A DNA stretch of 8,404 nucleotides from a bacterium (lineage in GTDB: Bacteria; B130-G9), in contig JAGHCW010000009.1 in assembly GCA_021160245.1 (NCBI GenBank), positions 1 to 8,404 of the forward strand. The letters run 5' to 3'. Shown piece by piece: positions 1-8,404 of this stretch (position 1 is the stretch's first letter; each line of letters opens with the position of its first letter). The translations under genes were made by a program, and so were the position numbers. The notes beneath the pieces are model-generated. The model saw only the letters and a program-made list of their open reading frames with translations. It was not told the DNA's origin and searched no databases.

Positions 1-53
1 CCCATAATTGCAAGCTGAACCGACACCGAATCAAGAGGATGAGTCTTCGTCAT
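1..53 (-). CDS. Possible start of a further minus-strand gene, cut by window edge
   Basis: An ATG at 51-53 (minus strand) opens a frame of 17 complete codons that reaches the window edge without a stop. The peptide begins MTKTHPLDSVSVQLAIMG; the last residue uses only two visible bases. The in-frame stop upstream is at 87-89, and no other ATG, GTG or TTG lies between it and this ATG. It would begin 65 bases after the stop of the M16 peptidase gene, on the same strand, which fits an operon continuation. No good SD is visible: the nearest purine stretch, GGAAG (68-72), is about 14 bases from the ATG. A run this short is open by chance quite often. The product is not recognised, although the end turns hydrophobic and could lead into a membrane segment. 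Confidence 0.2.
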   Translation of the reverse strand, partial: MTKTHPLDSVSVQLAIM

Positions 54-118
54 ATAGGCGCTGGCATCTTCCGGGATAGCGTCAAGTCACCAAACGCATT
101 TGGAACCGGGCCTTGCCC

Positions 119-2764
119 CTATTTCTCTGGCGAACTGCTCTCATCAGCCGTTTCTTGTTTCTGCTCAGGCACACTCGTTACTTTCACATAAGTTGTGAGG
201 TATTTCCGAGCAACTCGCATCACGTCCTCAGCCGTTACGGCCTCGATCTCCTTCTCGTAGTTCAGATATGAATCGTAGCCGAGTCCGTAGAGCTCACCCA
301 AGCACGCGGCAGAAGCTTGCGCAGCTGCCGTCTGGCGACGGCGAACTAGCTCCGCTGACATGCACATCCCCTTCGCAATCAGCATCTCATCCTTGTCAAC
401 GACCTCTTTTTGCATCCGGATAAGCTGCGCCTCGATTATCTCTTGGACCCTCTCGATGTTCTTCGGCAGAGCCGACGCATAGACCACGAACCACCCGGGG
501 TCAACGCCAAGCCGATTGTATGCGTGAATCAAATAGACGAGCTTGTTGCCTCTCAGTAGCGAATGAAGCCGACCGCCCGGGAGATAGACACCGGACAAGA
601 CGCCGTCCAGAACTTCGAGGGCATACCGGTCCTTGCCAGAGACTGAGCACGACCGAAAACCATAGACCACGACCGCCTGTTTCCATTTGCTCTCTAAAGA
701 GAGCTCGACGTTCTCATCCAGCGGCGCCTCGAGTGCAATCTCAGGACGCGTCATCTCTCCAGAAAAGCCCGAGAATTGCTTTTCGACCAGAGCCGGAATT
801 GACTTTGAGTCCGTAGCTCCCGATATGCAGAGGACCATGTTACTTGGCTCAACAAATTCTTCATAGTATTCGTGAACATCAGCCACAGTCAGAGCAGAAA
901 CGCTCTTTTCCGTCCCATATTTGTTCATAGAGTACGGGTGGTTCCCGAAGAGTCGCTCCAGCATCACCTGGTTGGGCCTCGAATACCAAAGATCATCCCG
1001 ACGCTTGATGATCGAGAGAGCAACGCTCTGTTCCTTCGCAAACTCCTCGCTCTTGAACGCTGGATTCTTTATGATGTCCGCCATTATTGAGATTCCCCGC
1101 TCAAGATCGTCCGGAAGCAATCGCATCGATATGTGAAATGTGTTCATATCCGAGCGTGCTGAGATCTCTGCGCCCATTTCGTCGATAAATAGGGCGAGTT
1201 CAGCCGCCGAGAGGGTCTTTGTGCCCTTTAGGAGCATTGATGTCATCAAACTCGCTACGCCATTTGTGCGGCCAGTCTCGAAACGAGTTCCGCCCAGAAA
1301 GTAGGCGTCAATCGATAGTGTATCATTCTTGCTGCCCCGCTTGGTGAGCAGAGTCATGCCGCTATCAAGGACGGTCTTCTTAAAGGCCTCCTCCTTCGAT
1401 TTCCCTCTCTTAGTACTTGCACTCTCCTTCTGATAGTCTTCGGGCACTACGGATACGACGTTGAGCCGGTCCTGATGCAGGTACTTTTTCGCGACAGCCT
1501 GCAGCTGGTCCGTGGTTACACTCTCTATTTTGTCCAAATAGGCTGAACTGAAGCTCACATCGCCGGTAGATAAAATGTCTGAACCCAGCATGGAAGCCTT
1601 CTGCTCCATCGTGTCAATGTTGAAGAGATAGTCGCTCTTGATGAGCTTCTTGGCTTTCGCGAGCTCGGCCGTGGAGACCTGTCCCGTCTTGACAAGATCG
1701 AGCTGCTCACTAACCGCGTCAACCGTCTCATCGAGGTTCTCCGCCGGCAAGACAGACCTGATAATGAACGCTCCGATCCCATAGCGCGATGTCCATGATG
1801 AGACAGATATATCCTGAACGAGGCACTTTTCCTCCTTGATGCTCTGAACGAGGCGCGCGCTCCGCCCATTACCGAGTATCGCGGCCAGGACATCGAGTGC
1901 ATAGAGGTCTTCATTTTGAAGCGGAATCGATCTATAACCAAGCATCAGATAGGCCAGCTTGACGTCCATTCTAACCTGGGCTTTCCGAGTATGCATCTGG
2001 GCGGGTTCCTGGGGAAGGAGAGGAAGCGAAAAAGGACGCGCCTTGAATCCCTCAAAAGCCTTCTCGATCTTGCTCATGGCCTCATCCGCGTCAACGTCCC
2101 CAACCACAACAACGGTCGTGTTCTCCGGAGTGTACATCCGTCTATAGTACTTCACAAGGTGCTCGCGCCTAAGCTGCATGAAGAGCTCTTTATGGCCGAT
2201 TGTGGGGTAACGAACTGGATGATTCTTGAACATTGTCGTCATCAAGAGGCGCCAAAGCAATCGCATCGGCTCATCCAAGTCCTTGGCAATCTCATTCTCG
2301 ATTATGCCCCGCTGCGTGTTAACCTCTTTCTCTGGGAAGGTCGCCTCGGTTAGACAGTGCGAGAGTATGAAGAGAACCTTGTCGAAGTACTTAGAGGGCG
2401 CGGCCGCGTGGTAGCAGGTGTGGTCGGTTGTCGTATAGGCATTTGTCAGGCCGCCAAACTCGTCCGTGTATTTGTCGATCTGCTCCTTCGTCATAGTGGC
2501 CGTCCCATCGCTCTCGACATGCTCAATAAAGTGCGAGATGCCGCAGCCCAGAAACTCCTGCTCATAGATGGCGCCCGCCTTGACGTAAAGTCGAACAGCA
2601 ACGACCGGAGATGAGTGATCCTCTGCAACAGCAACCGTCAATCCGCTTGGAAGACGCCTCAGCAGAACGTCATCAGGAGAGAGCATTGCGGAGAAGCCTT
2701 CCGAGGCGCCCAAAAACGCCAGTAAAACCGAAAGTGTGACAAGGACGGAAATTCGAATGCGCAT
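119..2764 (-). CDS. Exported two-lobed M16 family zinc metallopeptidase
   Basis: This 881-residue protein contains two M16 (pitrilysin/processing peptidase-like) lobes in one chain. Residues 1-26 form a signal peptide: a short basic start (MRIR), a hydrophobic core, and a likely cut after Ala26 in GFSA. The mature enzyme should therefore act outside the cytoplasmic membrane. The N-lobe (about 33-240) carries the inverted zinc motif HFIEH at 78-82 (bases 2519-2533), with Glu81 as catalytic base, and a third ligand in ENEIAKD, best assigned to Glu158. A GNGRSARL segment at 298-305 matches the family's substrate-cleft motif. The second half (about 463-865) repeats the fold, but the zinc helix position reads GVASLMTSMLLKGT (502-515), so this lobe is catalytically dead, as is usual in fused M16 proteins. 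The tail (867-881) is polar and probably disordered. The ATG at 2762-2764 has AGGAGA nine bases upstream. The gene follows the M42 gene by 36 bases. The physiological substrate is unknown. Confidence 0.93.
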   Translation of the reverse strand: MRIRISVLVTLSVLLAFLGASEGFSAMLSPDDVLLRRLPSGLTVAVAEDHSSPVVAVRLYVKAGAIYEQEFLGCGISHFIEHVESDGTATMTKEQIDKYTDEFGGLTNAYTTTDHTCYHAAAPSKYFDKVLFILSHCLTEATFPEKEVNTQRGIIENEIAKDLDEPMRLLWRLLMTTMFKNHPVRYPTIGHKELFMQLRREHLVKYYRRMYTPENTTVVVVGDVDADEAMSKIEKAFEGFKARPFSLPLLPQEPAQMHTRKAQVRMDVKLAYLMLGYRSIPLQNEDLYALDVLAAILGNGRSARLVQSIKEEKCLVQDISVSSWTSRYGIGAFIIRSVLPAENLDETVDAVSEQLDLVKTGQVSTAELAKAKKLIKSDYLFNIDTMEQKASMLGSDILSTGDVSFSSAYLDKIESVTTDQLQAVAKKYLHQDRLNVVSVVPEDYQKESASTKRGKSKEEAFKKTVLDSGMTLLTKRGSKNDTLSIDAYFLGGTRFETGRTNGVASLMTSMLLKGTKTLSAAELALFIDEMGAEISARSDMNTFHISMRLLPDDLERGISIMADIIKNPAFKSEEFAKEQSVALSIIKRRDDLWYSRPNQVMLERLFGNHPYSMNKYGTEKSVSALTVADVHEYYEEFVEPSNMVLCISGATDSKSIPALVEKQFSGFSGEMTRPEIALEAPLDENVELSLESKWKQAVVVYGFRSCSVSGKDRYALEVLDGVLSGVYLPGGRLHSLLRGNKLVYLIHAYNRLGVDPGWFVVYASALPKNIERVQEIIEAQLIRMQKEVVDKDEMLIAKGMCMSAELVRRRQTAAAQASAACLGELYGLGYDSYLNYEKEIEAVTAEDVMRVARKYLTTYVKVTSVPEQKQETADESSSPEK

Positions 2765-2773
2765 CGCCTATGG

Positions 2774-2779
2774 TCTCCT
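2774..2779 (-). promoter_or_regulatory. Shine-Dalgarno site for the M16 peptidase gene
   Basis: AGGAGA on the minus strand lies nine bases before the ATG at 2762-2764 and supports that start, which places the signal peptide at the N-terminus. Immediately upstream is a run of eight A (minus strand; T-run on plus at 2782-2789), an unstructured stretch that could help ribosome access. Confidence 0.75.
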
Positions 2780-2800
2780 GGTTTTTTTTGGCGGCATCGA

Positions 2801-3880
2801 TCAAAATGAGATCACCTGTTCGTATTTCTTTCTGCTAAAATCCCTTAGGAAACAGGAGATAAGATCAACCGTGTGATCGAAGTCCGACCTTGCGATAACT
2901 CCGGCGGGGGAATGAACGTATCTGCAAACAACGCTCACGACCACGCATGGCACGCCACGACCGGCAAGCTGGATTCGCTGGCCGTCTGTTCCTCCCGAGC
3001 GTCTAACTACCAACTGGTGCTGAATATTGTGAGCTTCGGCAATATCTGCCAGCATCTCGACGAGAGAGCGACTTGGCATCATGGAGGGATCGTAGAAGCG
3101 AATCTGAGGGCCATTGCCCAGTTTACTACCTAATGAGCTGCCTGCTTTGACCGTATCGCTCGCGGGAGAACCCTCAAGTATTATCGCGAGGTCGGGCTCT
3201 ATCATATTCGCGCTCGTAATGGCCCCCTTGGCGCCAATCTCCTCCTGCACGGTTCCGACGCCGAAAACGCTGCATGAGAGCGCCTCATCGCGCACCCCTT
3301 TCAGCGCCTCGATCATCGTCGCAACTCCGGCTCGGTCATCCCAGGCTTTGCCTAGGCACATATTTCCTGGCTTTAGCTCGGAGAACGAAGTGCTAGGAAC
3401 ACAAGGCGTCCCTGGCTGTACGCCAAAACGACTCGCATCGGCCTTGTCCTTCGCACCGAAATCGATGAAGAGGTCGTCAACTCGAACCTTGGGCTTATCA
3501 CTCGCAGACATTCCCCGTTTGAAATGCACCGGGATGGAGCCAATTACACCTCGCAAGTCCCCTATGTGAGTTCTCAACGTGACGATCGTCCCAGGGAGCT
3601 CCTCCGCGCTCAATCCACCGAGAGGAACGAACGAGGCGCAGCCGTCGTCCCGAACCGATTGAACCATGAACGCCACTTCGTCCATGTGGGCGGCGAGCAT
3701 GACTTTCAGACCGTCATCCCTGCCCTTCTTCTCGCAGATAATACTACCAATGTTGTCGTAACTGACCTCGCAAAACGAGCCGAGCTCATCGGCTATGATC
3801 TTTCTGACATCTCCCTCAAAACCCGGCGGCCCGAAGGCTTCGGAGAGCTTGCGGAGAAGTTCCTCTCTGTGATTTGTCAT
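2801..3880 (-). CDS. M42 family (TET-type) metal-dependent aminopeptidase
   Basis: This 359-residue protein spans the full length usual for M42 co-catalytic aminopeptidases, which form large hollow cytoplasmic assemblies and trim peptides from the N-terminus. Members are often annotated as glutamyl aminopeptidase, endoglucanase M or FrvX-like proteins. The N-terminus has the family's GPPGFEGDVR segment (17-26). Expected metal and catalytic residues are visible: His65 and Asp67 in AHMDE, Asp182 in AWDDRAG as bridging ligand, Glu213 (base) and Glu214 (ligand) in QEEIG, and His323 in YVHSP. Residues about 73-165 between these blocks correspond to the dimerisation domain. GGTDG (296-300) is also conserved. 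The second ligand normally supplied by Asp is Glu236, in LEGSP. There is no signal peptide. The ATG at 3878-3880 has the SD GAGGAT (3887-3892) at good spacing. The gene precedes the M16 gene by 36 bases, so the two are probably co-transcribed. Substrate specificity cannot be read from the sequence. Confidence 0.93.
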   Translation of the reverse strand: MTNHREELLRKLSEAFGPPGFEGDVRKIIADELGSFCEVSYDNIGSIICEKKGRDDGLKVMLAAHMDEVAFMVQSVRDDGCASFVPLGGLSAEELPGTIVTLRTHIGDLRGVIGSIPVHFKRGMSASDKPKVRVDDLFIDFGAKDKADASRFGVQPGTPCVPSTSFSELKPGNMCLGKAWDDRAGVATMIEALKGVRDEALSCSVFGVGTVQEEIGAKGAITSANMIEPDLAIILEGSPASDTVKAGSSLGSKLGNGPQIRFYDPSMMPSRSLVEMLADIAEAHNIQHQLVVRRSGGTDGQRIQLAGRGVPCVVVSVVCRYVHSPAGVIARSDFDHTVDLISCFLRDFSRKKYEQVISF

Positions 3881-3937
3881 TTATCAATCCTCATTATCTG
3901 ATTTCAGAGGCTGTCCAATAAATTGCATTTGCTGTTT

Positions 3938-4000
3938 TGTAGGGGCGGGGCTTGTCTCCGCCATCTATATATTCGGGCAGACACAAGGCCTGCCCCTACA
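3938..4000. repeat. Composite inverted repeat, REP/BIME-like
   Basis: Two 25-base arms (3938-3962 and 3976-4000) are inverted copies of each other with 21 of 25 positions matching, separated by a 13-base AT-rich loop containing TATATA. The outer ends are the exact pair TGTAGGGGC and GCCCCTACA. Each arm also folds on itself. In the left arm GGCGGGG (3944-3950) faces CTCCGCC (3956-3962) with one G-T wobble. On the right side GGGCAG (3975-3980) faces CTGCCC (3990-3995) perfectly. So this is a pair of small palindromes placed head to head, the layout of bacterial interspersed mosaic elements. It contains no protein-coding signal. There is no U-tract on either side, which argues against an intrinsic terminator, although the structure could still protect an mRNA 3' end or slow polymerase. 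Confidence 0.7.
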
Positions 4001-4030
4001 TGTTGTCCGTCCCGTTGCGCTATCACGTGC

Positions 4031-4055
4031 CATCTTCGCCGAAATCGGCAAGATG
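4031..4055. other. Bulged hairpin downstream of atpC
   Basis: CATCTT (4031-4036) pairs with AAGATG (4050-4055), and GCCG (4038-4041) pairs with CGGC (4046-4049), closing a four-base AAAT loop. A single unpaired C (4037) bulges from the 10-bp stem. On the atp mRNA the structure begins 55 bases after the atpC stop codon. The bases after it on the minus strand (GGCACGTGA) contain no U-run, so it is not a standard terminator. It could be a 3'-end stabiliser, a Rho-associated end or part of a repeat. The fold is clear and the function is inferred. Confidence 0.6.
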
Positions 4056-4110
4056 CCTTTGAAATACATCTGCTTGAAAAAGGTGCGAAAATCAGCCGAA
4101 TATCACCGCC

Positions 4111-4548
4111 CTATTCCGGGTCTCGCGCCTTTTGGGAATGCGCCCTCAGTCGAGCGAGAGCCCTGGCTAGAGCCGCCTCGGCTCGCGCTGTATCGATGCC
4201 CTCAACCCCCTTGCGGGCATCATCAAGCCGCTTGGTTGCCCGTTCTTTCGCGGATTCTGCACGGTCCTTTGATATCTTGCTCGCATCCTCTGAAGTCTGC
4301 GCAAGGATTATCACCCTGTCTGAAACGATCTCAGCAAATCCCTCACTCACGGCGAGGCAATGCGACTGCTCGGCCACACGATACGTCAGAACTCCGGGCC
4401 TTAAGCTCGTCAAGAATGGAGTGTGCCCCCCGAGCACGCCAAAATCACCCTCTGCGCCCGGAACATTCACCTCGTCCACCTCTTGGTACACAAGATGCTC
4501 ATCCGGAGTAACTATGTCCAGCGAGAGTGTCTCTTTCTTCTCTTCCAA
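4111..4548 (-). CDS. atpC: F-type ATP synthase epsilon subunit
   Basis: This 145-residue protein is the epsilon subunit of the F1 central stalk, which couples the rotor to the c-ring and can inhibit ATP hydrolysis. The N-terminal beta-sandwich (about 8-88) includes the hallmark PGAEGDFGVLGGHTPFLT (30-47). The C-terminal part (about 89-140) is the expected alanine- and arginine-rich helical hairpin. The reading frame has only one possible start before the conserved first strand: TTG at 4546-4548, preceded in frame by a stop at 4552-4554. The nearby ATG at 4566-4568 is out of frame. In the C-terminal domain, the position matching the I/L-D-x-x-R-A nucleotide-binding motif reads ISKDRA (92-97), so the Asp is replaced by Ser. 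The gene is last in the atp cluster, 61 bases after atpD. Length and domain layout are normal for the family. Confidence 0.94.
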   Translation of the reverse strand: MEEKKETLSLDIVTPDEHLVYQEVDEVNVPGAEGDFGVLGGHTPFLTSLRPGVLTYRVAEQSHCLAVSEGFAEIVSDRVIILAQTSEDASKISKDRAESAKERATKRLDDARKGVEGIDTARAEAALARALARLRAHSQKARDPE

Positions 4549-4551
4549 CTT

Positions 4552-4564
4552 CTATTCCTATTCC
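4552..4564 (-). promoter_or_regulatory. Tandem purine-rich ribosome binding site for atpC
   Basis: On the minus strand this reads GGAATAGGAATAG, two tandem copies of GGAATA. The nearer AGGAA (4555-4559) lies six bases before the TTG at 4546-4548 and supports this non-ATG start. The second copy plus the preceding GGG gives an alternative weaker site farther away. The close, repeated site may compensate for the poorer TTG initiation codon. Confidence 0.65.
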
Positions 4565-4609
4565 CCATAGAACTGCCACAACTGACCTAAGCGGCAACAC
4601 GATGGCATT

Positions 4610-6932
<2,323 letters not shown>

Positions 6933-6934
6933 AA

Positions 6935-6939
6935 CCTCT
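6935..6939 (-). promoter_or_regulatory. Unusually close SD-like site before atpG
   Basis: AGAGG on the minus strand ends only two bases before the ATG at 6930-6932, closer than the usual five to ten. No better-placed site exists in the 16-base gap after the atpA stop (6949-6951). The ATG itself is secure from protein conservation, so the odd spacing points to weak independent initiation or coupling with atpA. Confidence 0.45.
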
Positions 6940-6948
6940 AATCAACCG

Positions 6949-8404
6949 CTAGTGAAAAAACTGCTTTTTGAATTCATCAAGACAACTCTTAAATTGCGCC
7001 TTCACATCATCCGTGAGCTCAGGTTTCTCTTTCACGCCCTTGAGCACATCCGGATGCTCCGCGTCCATAAAGCGATATAGCTCCGACTCGAACCGACCGA
7101 TCTCCTCCAACTTCAGGTCATCAAGGTAGCCGCCGAGTCCCGCAAAAATTATCAGCACCTGCTTCTCTGTTGGCAGAGGCGCGTACTGGTCCTGTTTGAG
7201 AATCTCAACCATCCGCTCTCCGCGCCTCAGCTGCTGCTGCGTAGCCTTGTCCATCTCAGAGCCAAACTGCGCAAAAGCGGCTACCTCGCGATACTGGGCA
7301 AGGTCTAATCGAAGCGTCCCAGCAACTTGCTTCATCGCCTTCACCTGAGCGTTGCCACCCACTCGTGAGACGGAAACACCGACGTTGATCGCTGGCCGAA
7401 CGCCGGAGTAAAAAAGATCGGTCTCCAAAAATATCTGACCGTCGGTGATGGAAATTACATTTGTCGGTATGTAGGTCGATATATCGCCGGCTTGCGTCTC
7501 AATAATCGGAATTGCAGTCAAAGTCCCTCCCCCGTTCTTCTCATTCAACTTCGCCGCTCGCTCCAGAAGTCGCGAGTGAAGATAGAACACGTCGCCGGGG
7601 AACGCCTCACGACCGGGAGGTCTGCGAAGCAACAGAGATATCTGGCGATACGCCTGGGAGTGCTTTGAGAGATCGTCATAGATCACAAGCGCATGGCGGC
7701 CAGAATCCCTGAAATACTCGCCAATTGCGCACCCGACATAGGGAGCAATGTATTGGAGCGTCGCCGCCACGGACGCCGTTGCCGAGACAACGGTCGTGTA
7801 GTCCATCGCGTCGTGCTCCTGAAGCGTTTTCACGACCCGAGCCACGGTTGAGCGCTTCTGACCGATAGCCACGTAAATGCAGATTACGTCCCTGCCTTTT
7901 TGGTTAATAATCGTGTCGATGACAAGCGCCGTCTTGCCGGTCTGCCTGTCGCCAATAACCAACTCCCTCTGTCCACGACCTATCGGGATCATCGCGTCAA
8001 CGGCCTTGATGCCGGTATGGAGCGGCTCGCTCACAGGCATACGGTCAACAACGCCCGGGGCAATCCTTTCTAACGGGCTAAAGTGCTTCGCATCTATCGG
8101 TCCGCCGCCGTCAATCGGCTGGCCAAGAGCGTTCACGACGCGGCCAATCATTTCCTCGCCGACTGGGGTCTCAGCAATTTTCCCGGTTCGTTTGACCAAA
8201 TCACCTTCCTTGATGAACTCTGCCTCGCCCAAAAGCACGGCGCCGACGTTGCCCTCCTCAAGGTTCAGGACCATCCCTTTAATGTCGTGGGGAAAATCCA
8301 ACATCTCGCCCCCCATCGCGTTCTCCAGACCATATATACGGGCGATCCCATCCCCAACCTCGATCACGCGGCCCACCTCAGAAAGCGTTACCTCGGTCTT
8401 ATAG
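6949..8404 (-). CDS. atpA: F-type ATP synthase alpha subunit, 5' end truncated by window
   Basis: The non-catalytic regulatory subunit of F1, which alternates with beta in the hexamer. 484 residues are visible and the frame stays open at the window edge. Roughly the first 20 to 25 residues of a normal alpha chain are missing, and the visible part begins [19 protein letters not shown]. The P-loop GDRQTGKT is encoded at 7930-7953. The strand LVIYDD and the family signature [10 protein letters not shown] (7366-7395) follow, and the next codon (7363-7365) is the arginine finger that completes the beta active site. The C-terminal helical domain is complete, with a stop at 6949-6951. A GTG at 8374-8376 is an internal valine codon: conserved alpha sequence continues upstream of it in frame. 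atpG follows after 16 bases. The delta subunit gene is expected upstream, outside the window. Confidence 0.97.
   Translation of the reverse strand, partial: YKTEVTLSEVGRVIEVGDGIARIYGLENAMGGEMLDFPHDIKGMVLNLEEGNVGAVLLGEAEFIKEGDLVKRTGKIAETPVGEEMIGRVVNALGQPIDGGGPIDAKHFSPLERIAPGVVDRMPVSEPLHTGIKAVDAMIPIGRGQRELVIGDRQTGKTALVIDTIINQKGRDVICIYVAIGQKRSTVARVVKTLQEHDAMDYTTVVSATASVAATLQYIAPYVGCAIGEYFRDSGRHALVIYDDLSKHSQAYRQISLLLRRPPGREAFPGDVFYLHSRLLERAAKLNEKNGGGTLTAIPIIETQAGDISTYIPTNVISITDGQIFLETDLFYSGVRPAINVGVSVSRVGGNAQVKAMKQVAGTLRLDLAQYREVAAFAQFGSEMDKATQQQLRRGERMVEILKQDQYAPLPTEKQVLIIFAGLGGYLDDLKLEEIGRFESELYRFMDAEHPDVLKGVKEKPELTDDVKAQFKSCLDEFKKQFFH

Larger units (their letters stand above)
3881..4110. other. 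Structured intergenic region between atpC and the M42 gene
   Basis: This 230-base gap is the longest in the window. It carries a two-part palindromic repeat (3938-4000), a bulged hairpin (4031-4055), a CACGTG palindrome (4024-4029) and the M42 SD. I could not find a convincing promoter for the M42 gene. The TATATA-like stretch in the repeat loop lacks a -35 partner at suitable distance, and the GATAAT-like string just before the SD would place transcription start inside the SD. No canonical intrinsic terminator follows atpC. The gap probably separates the ATP synthase unit from the peptidase unit, but the sequence does not settle whether transcription stops here. Confidence 0.6.

Noticed and set aside
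90-103. Small inverted repeat CCAAA-CGCA-TTTGG after the M16 gene
   Set aside because: A five-pair, AT-rich stem with no U-tract is not convincing as a terminator and could occur by chance.
2782-2789. Run of eight T (plus strand) as a phase-variation tract or terminator tail
   Set aside because: It is outside coding sequence, so slippage would not shift a frame, and no stem precedes it on the transcribed strand. It is simply an A-rich leader before the M16 SD.
3966-3971. TATATA as a -10 box for the M42 gene
   Set aside because: It lies in the loop of the palindromic repeat and has no suitable -35 sequence at 15 to 19 bases.
4077-4107. Possible intrinsic terminator just after atpC: GGTG and CACC followed by five T on the minus strand
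   Set aside because: The stem is only four pairs around an 18-base loop and the U-run is short, so it is too weak to call.
4566-4568. ATG upstream of atpC as its start
   Set aside because: It is out of frame with the epsilon sequence; the only in-frame option is the TTG at 4546-4548.
3923-4570. Plus-strand open frame of 215 codons across the gap and antisense to atpC
   Set aside because: It runs through the palindromic repeat and opposite a well-conserved atpC. Its product is rich in Ser, Arg, Pro and Ala without any recognisable domain, which fits a shadow of the real gene.
8374-8376. GTG as the atpA start
   Set aside because: Conserved alpha sequence (YKTEVTLSE) continues in frame upstream to the window edge, so this is an internal valine.
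7877-8404. Plus-strand open frame antisense to atpA, open at the right edge
   Set aside because: atpA coding on the opposite strand is certain. The antisense product is low-complexity (Ser, Pro, Thr, Ile) and has no independent support.

Overview
The window is ordinary bacterial chromosome, and every confident gene lies on the minus strand, so genes run from high to low coordinates. By eye the GC content is a little over half, coding is dense, and most genes have clear Shine-Dalgarno (SD) sites. The host is a bacterium with an F-type ATP synthase in the standard order. I cannot name a phylum from this sequence. A two-part palindromic repeat in the only sizeable gap resembles interspersed repeats that I recall from genomes of poorly cultured bacterial lineages, but that is a recollection and not evidence of taxonomy.

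Region 1 (8404 down to 4111) is the F1 part of the ATP synthase operon in the canonical order alpha (atpA, 5' end cut by the window edge), gamma (atpG), beta (atpD) and epsilon (atpC). Gaps between genes are 16, 22 and 61 bases. The catalytic motifs are intact: P-loops in alpha and beta, the catalytic Glu of beta, the alpha arginine finger, the gamma C-terminal signature and the beta DELSEED segment. The delta subunit and the Fo genes would be expected upstream, outside the window.

Region 2 (4110 to 3881) is a 230-base gap with no credible gene. It holds two strong structures: a 25-base-arm imperfect inverted repeat whose arms are each themselves a small hairpin (3938-4000), and a separate 10-bp bulged hairpin (4031-4055). 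Neither has a U-tract, so neither is a textbook terminator. They sit between the ATP synthase genes and the peptidase genes.

Region 3 (3880 down to 119) encodes two metallopeptidases that are probably co-transcribed, 36 bases apart. One is a cytoplasmic M42 (TET-type) aminopeptidase. The other is an 881-residue two-lobed M16 peptidase with a signal peptide, whose N-terminal lobe keeps the zinc site and whose C-terminal lobe does not. They may act on peptides in different compartments, but a shared pathway is only an inference. Below 119 there is a short leader and possibly the first codons of another minus-strand gene running off the edge.

I found no sign of a new defence, mobile or biosynthetic system. 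The most interesting items are the structured gap after atpC and a few local details: a TTG start with a tandem SD for atpC, variant ligand or motif residues in the M42 enzyme and the epsilon subunit, and an unusually close SD for atpG.
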